Source: Terriglobia bacterium (GTDB lineage: Bacteria; Acidobacteriota; Terriglobia; JAIQFV01). Taken from it: 64,000 nt of DNA. The translations under genes were made by a program, and so were the position numbers. Shown piece after piece: positions 17,111 through 24,938 of this stretch. The stretch covers positions 1 to 64,000 of the forward strand of contig JAIQFV010000013.1 in assembly GCA_020073085.1 (NCBI GenBank), written 5' to 3'. The notes beneath the pieces are model-generated. The model was not told where the DNA came from and did no database searches. It saw nothing but the letters and a program-made list of their open reading frames with translations. The stretch's first letter is position 1; the number at the start of each line of letters is the position of its first letter.

Positions 17111-18955
17111 TTACTTCACTTTGTCTTTGAGCTGGGAAATCTTGTCGGCCGCCTTTTTATGGTACTCCTCATTCGGGTCAGGCAGCAGATTCAAAGTCCG
17201 CTGGTATAGATCCATGGCCTCCTTGTAACGGCCCAGTCCTTCGTTGATGTATCCGCGCCGGAATGCTTCTTGAGCCTCGGCACGCAACTTGCTTCGCGCC
17301 TGCAATAAGAACTGCTGGGTGGGTTGATGGTCCGGATAAATGGCGAGGGCTTGACTGAGCTTGCTGGCGGCCTCCACCAATTGCCCGGCATTGAACAGGC
17401 GGACTCCCTCGTCGTAGAGAGGCTTCACTTTTGCCTCGAGCTGCGACTGGATCTGGCCCCGAAGGTTGGCGGCCTGAGGGTAGCTCGGATTCAAGGAGAG
17501 AACAGAATTGATGTCCTGGTAGGCTTTTGCCAGCGCACCGCTCGCGGCCGCGCTCTTCGCTTGTTCGAAGAGAGCCCGGGTGCGCGTTTCACGGGATTTC
17601 GCGGCCTGCTCAAAGTTGGCAAGGCTCTCCCGTCCTTTTTTGGCATCGGCGTTCATCGGATCCAACTGCAGGGCCGCATCATAGGCCTCGAACGCGCTCT
17701 TATAATCGCGTTTCTTCGAATCTGCTTGCGCGGAGGCGACCAGGGTATCGACCAGCGCCTTCTTGACGTTCGGGTTTTCCGGATCGAGGGTTCGGGCGTC
17801 TTCGAGAAGGGACTTGGCGGCTGCAAAATCCCCCCGCTTGGACGCGGCGGCGGAATCGGTGAGCAGCGTCTGGATCTTGCTGGCGCGCTCAGCGGCTTCC
17901 TGTTGGGCCTTCTCACGCGCCGCGGCCAGCTCCCGCAACTTGTCCTGGGCTTTGGACTGCAATTCCAGGGCCTCTCGATTCCTGGGGTCCAGGTCCGGCG
18001 TCAGCACAGCATTGGCCTTATCGAGGGCGCTCTGATAATCCCCGCCGGCGAAAAACTGCTTTCCCTCGAGCAGAAGCTTCTGGATGGTCTGTTGGTTCTC
18101 AGTGCTGATTTCCTTAGAACTCGGCCCCTCTGTTTTTGGCGGTCCCGAGAGAACTGCCATCAGGATAATCACGATGACAACAGCCAGTAGGCCTCCAAAC
18201 CAGACGATCCTGGGAACCCGGCTGAACAGGCTTTTTTGTCTGGTTGCGGCGCCCATGGCTGGAGCCTGGGGGTAACCAGACGAGGGTGGTGGGCCCATCC
18301 CCGCCTGCGGGGCCGCCGACACCATGACCGGTTGTGGGGGAATGTACTCGCCGGTTTCGCTGTAGGCAAATCGCGCCGGGCCAATTTGAATTTCATCACG
18401 ATGTTTAAGGACCTGGGATTCGACCCGGAGGCCGTTGACGAAGACGCCGTTTCGGCTTGCCGTGTCCACGATCGTGTGCTGGTTGTTCTGGTAGACGATC
18501 TTGGCGTGATTCTTGGAGACCAGATCGTCGTTAATGGGAACCTCCAGCCCGGCGGAGCGGCCAAATCGCAATTCGGGTCGATTTAAAGAGAACTCCGGCT
18601 GGGCCACCGGGCCGTCGAGTACGAAAAGCTTCGCCCAGGTGTAGGCGGAGGGAGGAGCGATTTCGACAGAGGGGGCTTCGACCAGGCCGGAGAAAATACC
18701 CATCACAAACGCGGTCCCCGGAACCAACTCCAGCTCAGAAACCCGTGTTCCCGCCGACCAGATTCCATTCTGGCTTCCCAGATCCTTAATCACGAAACGG
18801 TCCCCCTGGCGTTCAATCCGGGCATGGTGACGGGAGATGGAGCCATCTTTCAAAGCGACGTCGTTGTCGTCCAGGCGGCCAATCCGGATCACGTCTTTGT
18901 CCAGCGTGACACGCTGTTCGAGGACACCGCCGCGGTTGATCGTCAGAAATGGCAT
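17111..18955 (-). CDS. Double-FHA, TPR membrane protein
   Basis: 614 residues with two FHA domains at the N-terminus (about 20-70, core IGRLDDNDVALKDGSISRHH; about 125-195, core FGRSAGLEVPINDDLVSKNH). Both keep the Gly-Arg, Ser-x-x-His and Asn-Gly positions needed for phosphothreonine binding. One transmembrane helix (VWFGGLLAVVIVIILMAVL, about 250-270) separates them from a long C-terminal TPR array (about 290-605) on the other side of the membrane. The start has GAGGAG nine bases upstream. FHA domains recognise phosphothreonine made by Hanks kinases, so this protein probably relays signals from the kinase three genes downstream. Confidence 0.88.
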   Translation of the reverse strand: MPFLTINRGGVLEQRVTLDKDVIRIGRLDDNDVALKDGSISRHHARIERQGDRFVIKDLGSQNGIWSAGTRVSELELVPGTAFVMGIFSGLVEAPSVEIAPPSAYTWAKLFVLDGPVAQPEFSLNRPELRFGRSAGLEVPINDDLVSKNHAKIVYQNNQHTIVDTASRNGVFVNGLRVESQVLKHRDEIQIGPARFAYSETGEYIPPQPVMVSAAPQAGMGPPPSSGYPQAPAMGAATRQKSLFSRVPRIVWFGGLLAVVIVIILMAVLSGPPKTEGPSSKEISTENQQTIQKLLLEGKQFFAGGDYQSALDKANAVLTPDLDPRNREALELQSKAQDKLRELAAAREKAQQEAAERASKIQTLLTDSAAASKRGDFAAAKSLLEDARTLDPENPNVKKALVDTLVASAQADSKKRDYKSAFEAYDAALQLDPMNADAKKGRESLANFEQAAKSRETRTRALFEQAKSAAASGALAKAYQDINSVLSLNPSYPQAANLRGQIQSQLEAKVKPLYDEGVRLFNAGQLVEAASKLSQALAIYPDHQPTQQFLLQARSKLRAEAQEAFRRGYINEGLGRYKEAMDLYQRTLNLLPDPNEEYHKKAADKISQLKDKVK

Positions 18956-19208
18956 TAAAGAAACTCCTCTTTGCTCAAAGGAAGGTCAGGCGATCCGGTA
19001 GGGTTCCGGAATCCTGCGAGAGAGGTAACGGTGGATCCCGCTCGCAGACCCGACCACTTGGGCATCCGGGGATGCACACAGGGCATATTATTCTATCACA
19101 ACGGCCCTTAGCCGGATTCCGAAGTTGAACCCCCGCTTCAGCCGTCAAACCTCGACCCGTGATCCAGGATATAGAATGCCGCGGGGTTCTCTACTTCGGA
19201 ATTCAGGA

Positions 19209-20303
19209 TTAGCGCTTCAGGCGGGCCTGTGCCTGCTGGATGCCTCGCTGGCTCTCCACGTATCGAGAATCAGTGGGATCGGCCAGTGCCAGGACCAGAT
19301 TCCATTCATCGACCGCTTCGTCGAAACGCAGATAATCATAAGCCTGCTTGGCATTTTTGAAATGAAGGTTGATGGCATCATTAATCCGTTGTTTCAAGTC
19401 TTCCAAATGTGCTCGTGCCCGCGAATTGATCGGGTCCATCGCCAGGACCTGTTCATAGCGTTGTCTGGCGTCCCTCAATTTTCCGGCGGACTCCAGAGCC
19501 GCTGCGTCATCCATCATCCGGCCCACCGCTTGCGGTCCTGTGGCCCCGGGAGTGGTCACATCGGACGGAGTGGCGCTTCCCGTTGTGGGGAGAGAGCTTG
19601 AGGCCGGCGGGGGTTCAGCCGGAATGGAGGGGGAAGCAGAGGGCGGCGGGGCAGCCGTCACCGGCGCTGTGGCCTTAGGGGCTGTCTCCTGCTTGGCTCC
19701 AGGCGGTTGGCTCGGACCCTGAGTCATCTTGGCGACCACGACCACCAGGACCAGGAGAACCACAAACACTCCTCCCAGGATGATGATGGGCTTGGGCTTT
19801 TTTTGGGTCGGCTGCGATACCACCACCGCCGCGGGGGGGCGGTAGGGAGTGCCCATCGGCGGTCCACCCAGGGGCGGCCCCGCCATCGGCGGGGCCTGCA
19901 TTGGCATAGGAGGTGCTTGTGCCATGGGGGATGGCGCCGGAGCCCACTGCGGGGGAGCCGCGGCTGCCTGAACCACTTGAAACATGAATCGCTGTTGTGC
20001 AAACCGGATTTCGCTCCCGGATTGCAACTGCACCTCACGAACCTCCTGCCCGTTCACAAAAGTCTTATTGGCACTCCCCAAATCAACCAGGACGTACTGG
20101 CCATTTTGAAAGTGGAGTTTGGCATGGAATCGAGAGACTGTGCCATCATTGATCGGGATCATATTTGTGGCATCCCGGCCGATCGTGGTGACAGCGGCAA
20201 AGATGGGAAATCTCATTTCGGAGCCGTCTTCCTTCATCCAGATGAGAATGGCGTTTCCACTCAGGGATGAAACTGCCTGCGTTTCACCATAATCCAGGGG
20301 CAT
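19209..20303 (-). CDS. Single-FHA, TPR membrane protein
   Basis: The 364-residue product has an N-terminal FHA domain (about 25-110, core IGRDATNMIPINDGTVSRFH, with NKTFVNG), a Pro/Ala/Met-rich linker, a transmembrane helix (IIILGGVFVVLLVLVVVVA, about 170-190), a second Pro/Ala/Ser/Thr-rich stretch and a C-terminal TPR pair (about 265-360). The architecture matches the double-FHA protein encoded next, so the two are diverged duplicates. A strong ribosome site (GGGAGG, nine bases upstream) supports the start. The role is inferred: a cytoplasmic phosphothreonine reader with an outer TPR platform. Confidence 0.87.
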   Translation of the reverse strand: MPLDYGETQAVSSLSGNAILIWMKEDGSEMRFPIFAAVTTIGRDATNMIPINDGTVSRFHAKLHFQNGQYVLVDLGSANKTFVNGQEVREVQLQSGSEIRFAQQRFMFQVVQAAAAPPQWAPAPSPMAQAPPMPMQAPPMAGPPLGGPPMGTPYRPPAAVVVSQPTQKKPKPIIILGGVFVVLLVLVVVVAKMTQGPSQPPGAKQETAPKATAPVTAAPPPSASPSIPAEPPPASSSLPTTGSATPSDVTTPGATGPQAVGRMMDDAAALESAGKLRDARQRYEQVLAMDPINSRARAHLEDLKQRINDAINLHFKNAKQAYDYLRFDEAVDEWNLVLALADPTDSRYVESQRGIQQAQARLKR

Positions 20304-20362
20304 CTGATCAAACCTCCCTTAGGATTCAATTCCGTTGATGCTCAGCAGCGGTTCATCCGCAC

Positions 20363-22492
20363 TCACCTCCTGCTGAGCTTGATGGAAATCTGATCGCTTC
20401 CCCCGGCCTTGGTGGCCTCAAGCACAAACGGGGCACCCAGCGAAGGGACCGAAGAGAAGTCAAATTCCTGTGTGACTTGCGGCTGGGCGGCGAGGGCATT
20501 GATAAGGTCCAAGATGGCTTCAAGGAGCGGCTGCTCGCGCACGGCTTCGATGACATGTTTTCCCACGAGCTCGTTGACACGCATCCCCAGCCATTTCGAC
20601 GCATATCCTTTGACCTGCATGATGGTAAAGTTGCCATCCACAACCAATTCCCCGACTTCCGAAGGGCCCGGGAGAGCGGGCGCCACCGGGGCGACGGAGA
20701 CGGCCGGAGCAGGTGCCGTCGAGAGGGGCGTCGCCGGAATCCCGGGAGACGGAGGGAATGCGCCGGGACTTGGCGGAGGAGCAGTGTAAGGGGTCTGAAC
20801 TGGTTGTTCCGGGCGCGGAGCAGCCATTTCAGGCGGCAGACTTGTTCGCTCGATCAATCGATTGATGCTCTGTGCCAGCGCGTTAATTTCGGCAAAACCC
20901 ACCAGGCTATCGACACGATCGACATCACCTCGAATGGCAGATTCCGTCTCATCGCGCAGTCTCTGGAGCGGCTGGACGGTCATATTCGTGGCGCTCCACA
21001 CCAGGGCGGCCCCGCCGATAGCCGCCAGAAAAACCACCAGCATAATCACCACCGTAATGTTGCCCCCGCTCTGCGAAAGGCCGGCGGGCGTGTAGGTGGT
21101 CCAGGCATATCCGATGATTTGTGCGTTCTCATTCTTGATGGGAAGGACAAGGTTATAGTCTCCCGATGCCGTGACGCCCTCCTCCATCAACCTGATTTGC
21201 GCAGTATTCTTGTCGATTCCCTCGATCCGGGTAACGACCTCGCCTGCCCTCGCGGCGGGGCTCAGCACCAGCCCGCCCGGATCAAGGATGGCGGACTGCC
21301 TGACCCCCTCCTCTCGCGAGATGAAGTCAGTATCCAATTGAAGCCGCTGATTGTTGGCGACGGGAAAATAATTCCTCGCGGCCAGCGAGTTTGTCAGGGC
21401 CAGGCCCCGTTCCAGCGAAGTCCGAACGACCGCTTTTTCCTGAATCCTCAGGAGGGGCAACAGGATGACCAGCAAAAGAAACACGAGCATCAGGGTCAGG
21501 AGCAGCGTGAATTTCGCTCGCCAGGCCATCCGGGGAAACCGGATCCGGGAGACCAGCTTCTTCTGGACTTGCTCCATCATCGGAGCGAGGAGCGCCTCTT
21601 CGGATGCAGGAGGGGCTTGAGGCGTCAGAACGGTCGTTCCCGAATATCCCGCCTGGAGATAAACGGTTCGGTCTCGCTCGCCTGTCGGGGGAACACTCAG
21701 AATCTGGGTGCCGCGGTCGACAGGCTGGGAGAGCGCAGGCAGCCGCGCGGTGGAATCAGTCCTCAAGGGCGCCGAAGGGGGCGGAGGCGCCGCCCTGCTG
21801 ACCTCTTGCATTTTTTTTGCGTCCAGGAAGACCGTTTTGGATTCGCCGGGAGCAATAGAGGGCAATCGAGAAGTCGATTCAGCATTCGGAGATACTTCAG
21901 CGGCCGGAGGAACGGGTCTCTGGCTGATTTCCTGCATTTTCTGCGCGTCCAAAAAAACCGTTTTTGGCTCCGAAGGCTCAGCGGCTGCGGGGGAAGTCTC
22001 AGGCACGGGAACTGAAGAGGAAGGTGGAACAGGTGGGGGAGGCATCGGTTCCACTTCAGGCGCGGGGGGCTGAGCGGAGTCGAAGGATGGAGCGGGTTGC
22101 GACCCTTCCGGCTGTGGCGTCGAAGAGGTCACGGTCCGCGTGTCGCGGGATCGGCCCGACGGAGCCGTCGGGGGAGGAACCTCCTCCGTCGATTCGTCTT
22201 CGCCCTTCGCCTGGAGAAAGGTAATCCTCACATGGCCGATCTGAAACGTATCGCCATGGCTCAACCATGCCTCGGTGATCTGACGGCCATTCAGAAATGT
22301 TCCGTTGCGGCTTCCCAGGTCACACAGTCTGACGCCCTGCGCAGAAACGTCGAGTCTCGCATGTCGCCGAGAGAGCTTGAGGTCCAGGAGCTGGATATCG
22401 CAACCTGTTTCACGCCCGAGAACCGTGCTCGGAGACAGGAGTTCGATGGTCTGTTCTCGGGTCGCTTCGATTATGACGATTCTGGGTGGCAT
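20363..22492 (-). CDS. FHA-HAMP-PAS membrane sensor with repeated phospho-motifs
   Basis: 709 residues. FHA domain (about 18-90, with RHARLDVSAQGVRLCDLGSR), then a 200-residue Pro/Ser-rich linker with near-identical segments PKTVFLDAQKMQEISQ and SKTVFLDAKKMQEVSR and related RDRTVYLQA and RTVTSSTP motifs. Two transmembrane helices (about 330-350 and 480-505) bracket a sensor domain. A HAMP domain, another Pro-rich linker and a C-terminal PAS-like domain (about 605-705) follow. No kinase, cyclase or phosphatase domain is present. The TV motifs look like threonine phosphorylation sites that FHA domains could bind. The start overlaps the end of the DUF192 gene by 22 bases. Confidence 0.85.
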   Translation of the reverse strand: MPPRIVIIEATREQTIELLSPSTVLGRETGCDIQLLDLKLSRRHARLDVSAQGVRLCDLGSRNGTFLNGRQITEAWLSHGDTFQIGHVRITFLQAKGEDESTEEVPPPTAPSGRSRDTRTVTSSTPQPEGSQPAPSFDSAQPPAPEVEPMPPPPVPPSSSVPVPETSPAAAEPSEPKTVFLDAQKMQEISQRPVPPAAEVSPNAESTSRLPSIAPGESKTVFLDAKKMQEVSRAAPPPPSAPLRTDSTARLPALSQPVDRGTQILSVPPTGERDRTVYLQAGYSGTTVLTPQAPPASEEALLAPMMEQVQKKLVSRIRFPRMAWRAKFTLLLTLMLVFLLLVILLPLLRIQEKAVVRTSLERGLALTNSLAARNYFPVANNQRLQLDTDFISREEGVRQSAILDPGGLVLSPAARAGEVVTRIEGIDKNTAQIRLMEEGVTASGDYNLVLPIKNENAQIIGYAWTTYTPAGLSQSGGNITVVIMLVVFLAAIGGAALVWSATNMTVQPLQRLRDETESAIRGDVDRVDSLVGFAEINALAQSINRLIERTSLPPEMAAPRPEQPVQTPYTAPPPSPGAFPPSPGIPATPLSTAPAPAVSVAPVAPALPGPSEVGELVVDGNFTIMQVKGYASKWLGMRVNELVGKHVIEAVREQPLLEAILDLINALAAQPQVTQEFDFSSVPSLGAPFVLEATKAGGSDQISIKLSRR

Positions 22493-22848
22493 GCCAGCAA
22501 GTCTCCCCGTTGTGTTCCGGTTCTCTGAATGGTGCCGGGAGGCAATTCAATCACCCCCCTGGCCTTCCATCCCCCCCAGAACATCCGGAACGGCGCAGCC
22601 GCAGGAAAAAGGCTCATCACGTGCAAAGTTCCATCGACAAAGACCACATCGATCTTCATCTTCATAAAAAAAGTATGGATGGCGCCACATCGGGGAATGA
22701 ACAAGCCACGCCCGGCCTCGAGTTCCTTGATGTTGAGCAATCCTTTCATTCGCGATGCATGGGATTGGGCCAGCCACGCCCGGTCGGCGAGCTGATGACC
22801 CGTCCGCGTGTTGACGATCCGGAGAGTCTCCGCCTCACTTCGGTCCAT
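22471..22848 (-). CDS. DUF192 family protein
   Basis: A 125-residue member of the small DUF192 family, recognised by RMKGLLNIKEL, the GAIHTFFMKMKIDVVFVD core and the closing ARGVIELPPGT segment. The function of the family is not established; it is often secreted, but this copy has no evident signal peptide. It overlaps the tadC stop by 14 bases at its start and the FHA-HAMP-PAS start by 22 bases at its end, so it is translated as part of the Tad-FHA polycistron and links the two groups. Confidence 0.88.
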   Translation of the reverse strand: MDRSEAETLRIVNTRTGHQLADRAWLAQSHASRMKGLLNIKELEAGRGLFIPRCGAIHTFFMKMKIDVVFVDGTLHVMSLFPAAAPFRMFWGGWKARGVIELPPGTIQRTGTQRGDLLACHPESS

Positions 22849-23737
22849 AAATCATCTTGAGGATCAGCGGGCCGATGAGAATGAGAAACACCGCAGGCAT
22901 GATGAAGATAATCATGGGGAATATGATCTTGCTGGCAGCTTCGGCCCCCATTTTCTCCGCACGCGAGAACCTTTCGGCGCGCATACGTTCAGCCTGTGCC
23001 CGGAGCACCGGTCCAATAGAAGCGCCGAGCTGATCCGCCTGGATCAGGACGGAGGTAAACGAGGTTACCTCCACCATGGCACATCGCTGTTCCAAAGCGC
23101 GGAGTCCGTTGGCGCGCGTCGTCCCCAGACGGATGTCCTGCAGGAGCGTCCGAAGCTCCTCCTGCAAAGGCCCGGACGGCCCCTTATCCACGACCCGCTG
23201 GATGCCGCCTGTAAAATCCAGGCCGGCCTCGACCGTCAGAGTCAACAGATCCACCGACAGGGGCATGGCCCTGAGAATCTTCGTCTGCCGGTCCTTGATC
23301 ATGGATCCGAGCCACAGGTCCGCGAAATAGAATCCCATCACCGCCGCCAGGACCACGCCCAGAGGCCTCTTAAAGGTATCGACGGCAAGCGCCAATAACA
23401 ACGGGATGGCCACAGTGAAAAACACCTTGGCAGCGAGAAAGTGGTCCACCGTCATCTGGTCGGTGACCCCTGCCTGAACCAGCTTTTTCTGGACACCCTG
23501 GCGGTACTCTACCAACTTGTAGCGCCGCATGGATCCCGCATAAATATTCCAAATGGGGAAAAGCAGTCTCAGCACGGGCGACTTAATCTTTTTGCGGTCG
23601 ATGGTCTCCACGAGGCGGTCGCGAACGAGGCGAGCCTCCACGTCAGGGTATAACTCGGAAACCAGCAAGTAGGCGGCAATCACGCTCATCGCCAGTATCA
23701 CAAGCTTCCACAGGTTCCACACTAACTGTGCGTCCAT
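22835..23737 (-). CDS. tadC: TadC-like inner-membrane platform protein
   Basis: About 300 residues of the GspF/TadC family: two hydrophobic helices at the N-terminus, a cytoplasmic GspF domain (about 160-270, with AMPLSVDLLTLTVEAGLDF) and two C-terminal helices ending in a FLILIGPLI segment. TadB and TadC form the inner-membrane platform on which the TadA motor acts. I chose ATG 23737 (MDAQLVWNLWKL), since the longer frame runs into the upstream gene. In most Tad loci tadB and tadC are adjacent; here a pilin-like gene separates them. Confidence 0.9.
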   Translation of the reverse strand: MDAQLVWNLWKLVILAMSVIAAYLLVSELYPDVEARLVRDRLVETIDRKKIKSPVLRLLFPIWNIYAGSMRRYKLVEYRQGVQKKLVQAGVTDQMTVDHFLAAKVFFTVAIPLLLALAVDTFKRPLGVVLAAVMGFYFADLWLGSMIKDRQTKILRAMPLSVDLLTLTVEAGLDFTGGIQRVVDKGPSGPLQEELRTLLQDIRLGTTRANGLRALEQRCAMVEVTSFTSVLIQADQLGASIGPVLRAQAERMRAERFSRAEKMGAEAASKIIFPMIIFIMPAVFLILIGPLILKMIYGPK

Positions 23738-23783
23738 GGTGATCCCCGGGCCGGCCTCATTGACGAAGCCGGAATTTAAGGTT

Positions 23784-24026
23784 TCATTCTCCTGCGATGC
23801 TCTGTGCGATCCAGGACTGGGCCATCTGGGTGAGCAGGTCTTCAATCTTCGGCGCGACCATCCGATAAATAACTGCCGCCAACAGCCCGAGCATCAACAA
23901 AAGTAACACGTACTCAAAGATCGCTTGTCCGCCCGCGCTGCGTCGCCGGGTCCTCCAGAGTCTGCTGAGACGTGTCTGCATCCACGACAGGCAATAACGA
24001 AATTCCATGCAGCCGGGCAGGGCCAT
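23784..24026 (-). CDS. Flp-like pilin protein between tadB and tadC
   Basis: 80 residues with a basic leader (RLWRTRRRS), the prepilin processing motif AGG|QAIFEY and one hydrophobic helix (VLLLLMLGLLAAVIY). Glutamate at +5 and tyrosine at +6 after the predicted cleavage site match Flp pilins. The ATG at 24026 has GAGG eight bases upstream and lies four bases after tadB. Its position inside the platform genes is unusual and suggests a structural or initiating minor pilin. It is paralogous in its N-terminus to the three small pilin-like genes at 32.3-33.2 kb. Confidence 0.75.
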   Translation of the reverse strand: MALPGCMEFRYCLSWMQTRLSRLWRTRRRSAGGQAIFEYVLLLLMLGLLAAVIYRMVAPKIEDLLTQMAQSWIAQSIAGE

Positions 24027-24029
24027 CGC

Positions 24030-24899
24030 TCACACCTCAATCTTTACAATCTGCATCATCATCCAGTAACCCATGCTCACCAAACCAGCCACGAGGAGGA
24101 TTACAATCCAGCCGAGCGCCGTCGTGTACAGTGGTTTCACAAACTCGGGATCCATCATATAGAACATGAACACGACCGCCAGGGGCATGAGGGCAATCGC
24201 CCGCCCCTGAAACATCCCCTGGGCCGTCAGCGCCTTGATCTTGTTTTCCACCTTCTTGCGTTCCTGAATGGTATGGGAGATGACGTCGAAAATCTCCGTC
24301 AAATTTCCTCCGGTCTCCCGGATGGTCACCAGGGAAGTGATGACCATCTTCAAGTCTTCAATCGGCAGACGATTGGCCATATTCAACAGGGCATCATCGA
24401 GCAGCACCCCGAGCCGGGTCTCCTTCACGACGATGGAAAATTCCTCCGCAATCGGAGGTTTGATTTCCTTCACGACCAGGTCCACGGCCTGGGGCAGACT
24501 CAGGCCGGAGCGCAGCGCGCTGGCCATCAAGGTCAGGGTGTCGACCAATTGGGCGTCAATCCGATCGAACCGGCGTTTGCGAAGATACTTCACCACCGTG
24601 CGCGGAATCAAATAGCCGGCCACGAGGCCCACCAGGGGAAGCATGATGGAGGTGTAATCAATCATCACACCCAGCGCCGCTAACCCGAGCATGGAGCCGA
24701 TTAAAATCTGTCGGCACCGCCTCGGGGAGACGGTCTTGCGCTGCTCCGAAAATTCATTGGACATCCACTGACTGTACTTATCCACGTTCGCATTGAAGCG
24801 CTCCGCCAGTGGAGGGTAAAGTTGATAACCAATGAAGCCGACCAGAATCCCGAAGATCAGCACCACCAGCCATCTGAATATCAGGAAAAATAGGTTCAC
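24030..24899 (-). CDS. tadB: TadB-like inner-membrane platform protein
   Basis: 289 residues of the TadB branch of the GspF superfamily. Helices are visible near the N-terminus (FFLIFRWLVVLIFGILVGFI) and around 85-115, then a GspF core (about 140-250, with ALRSGLSLPQAVDLV and TGGNLTEIFD) and two C-terminal helices. The GTG start at 24899 has a purine-rich GGAGAAGGAGAG leader. It follows the motor ATPase gene by 39 bases, as in standard tad loci, and would form the assembly platform with TadC. Confidence 0.92.
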   Translation of the reverse strand: MNLFFLIFRWLVVLIFGILVGFIGYQLYPPLAERFNANVDKYSQWMSNEFSEQRKTVSPRRCRQILIGSMLGLAALGVMIDYTSIMLPLVGLVAGYLIPRTVVKYLRKRRFDRIDAQLVDTLTLMASALRSGLSLPQAVDLVVKEIKPPIAEEFSIVVKETRLGVLLDDALLNMANRLPIEDLKMVITSLVTIRETGGNLTEIFDVISHTIQERKKVENKIKALTAQGMFQGRAIALMPLAVVFMFYMMDPEFVKPLYTTALGWIVILLVAGLVSMGYWMMMQIVKIEV

Positions 24900-24938
24900 A
24901 GCGTTTTCTCTCCTTCTCCTCCCAGGCGTGAGGTCAGA

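Noticed and set aside
20477-22015. 512-codon plus-strand frame antisense to the FHA-HAMP-PAS gene
   Set aside because: Rich in Arg, His and Gly as expected from antisense reading of GC-rich coding DNA. The minus-strand gene has clear domains.
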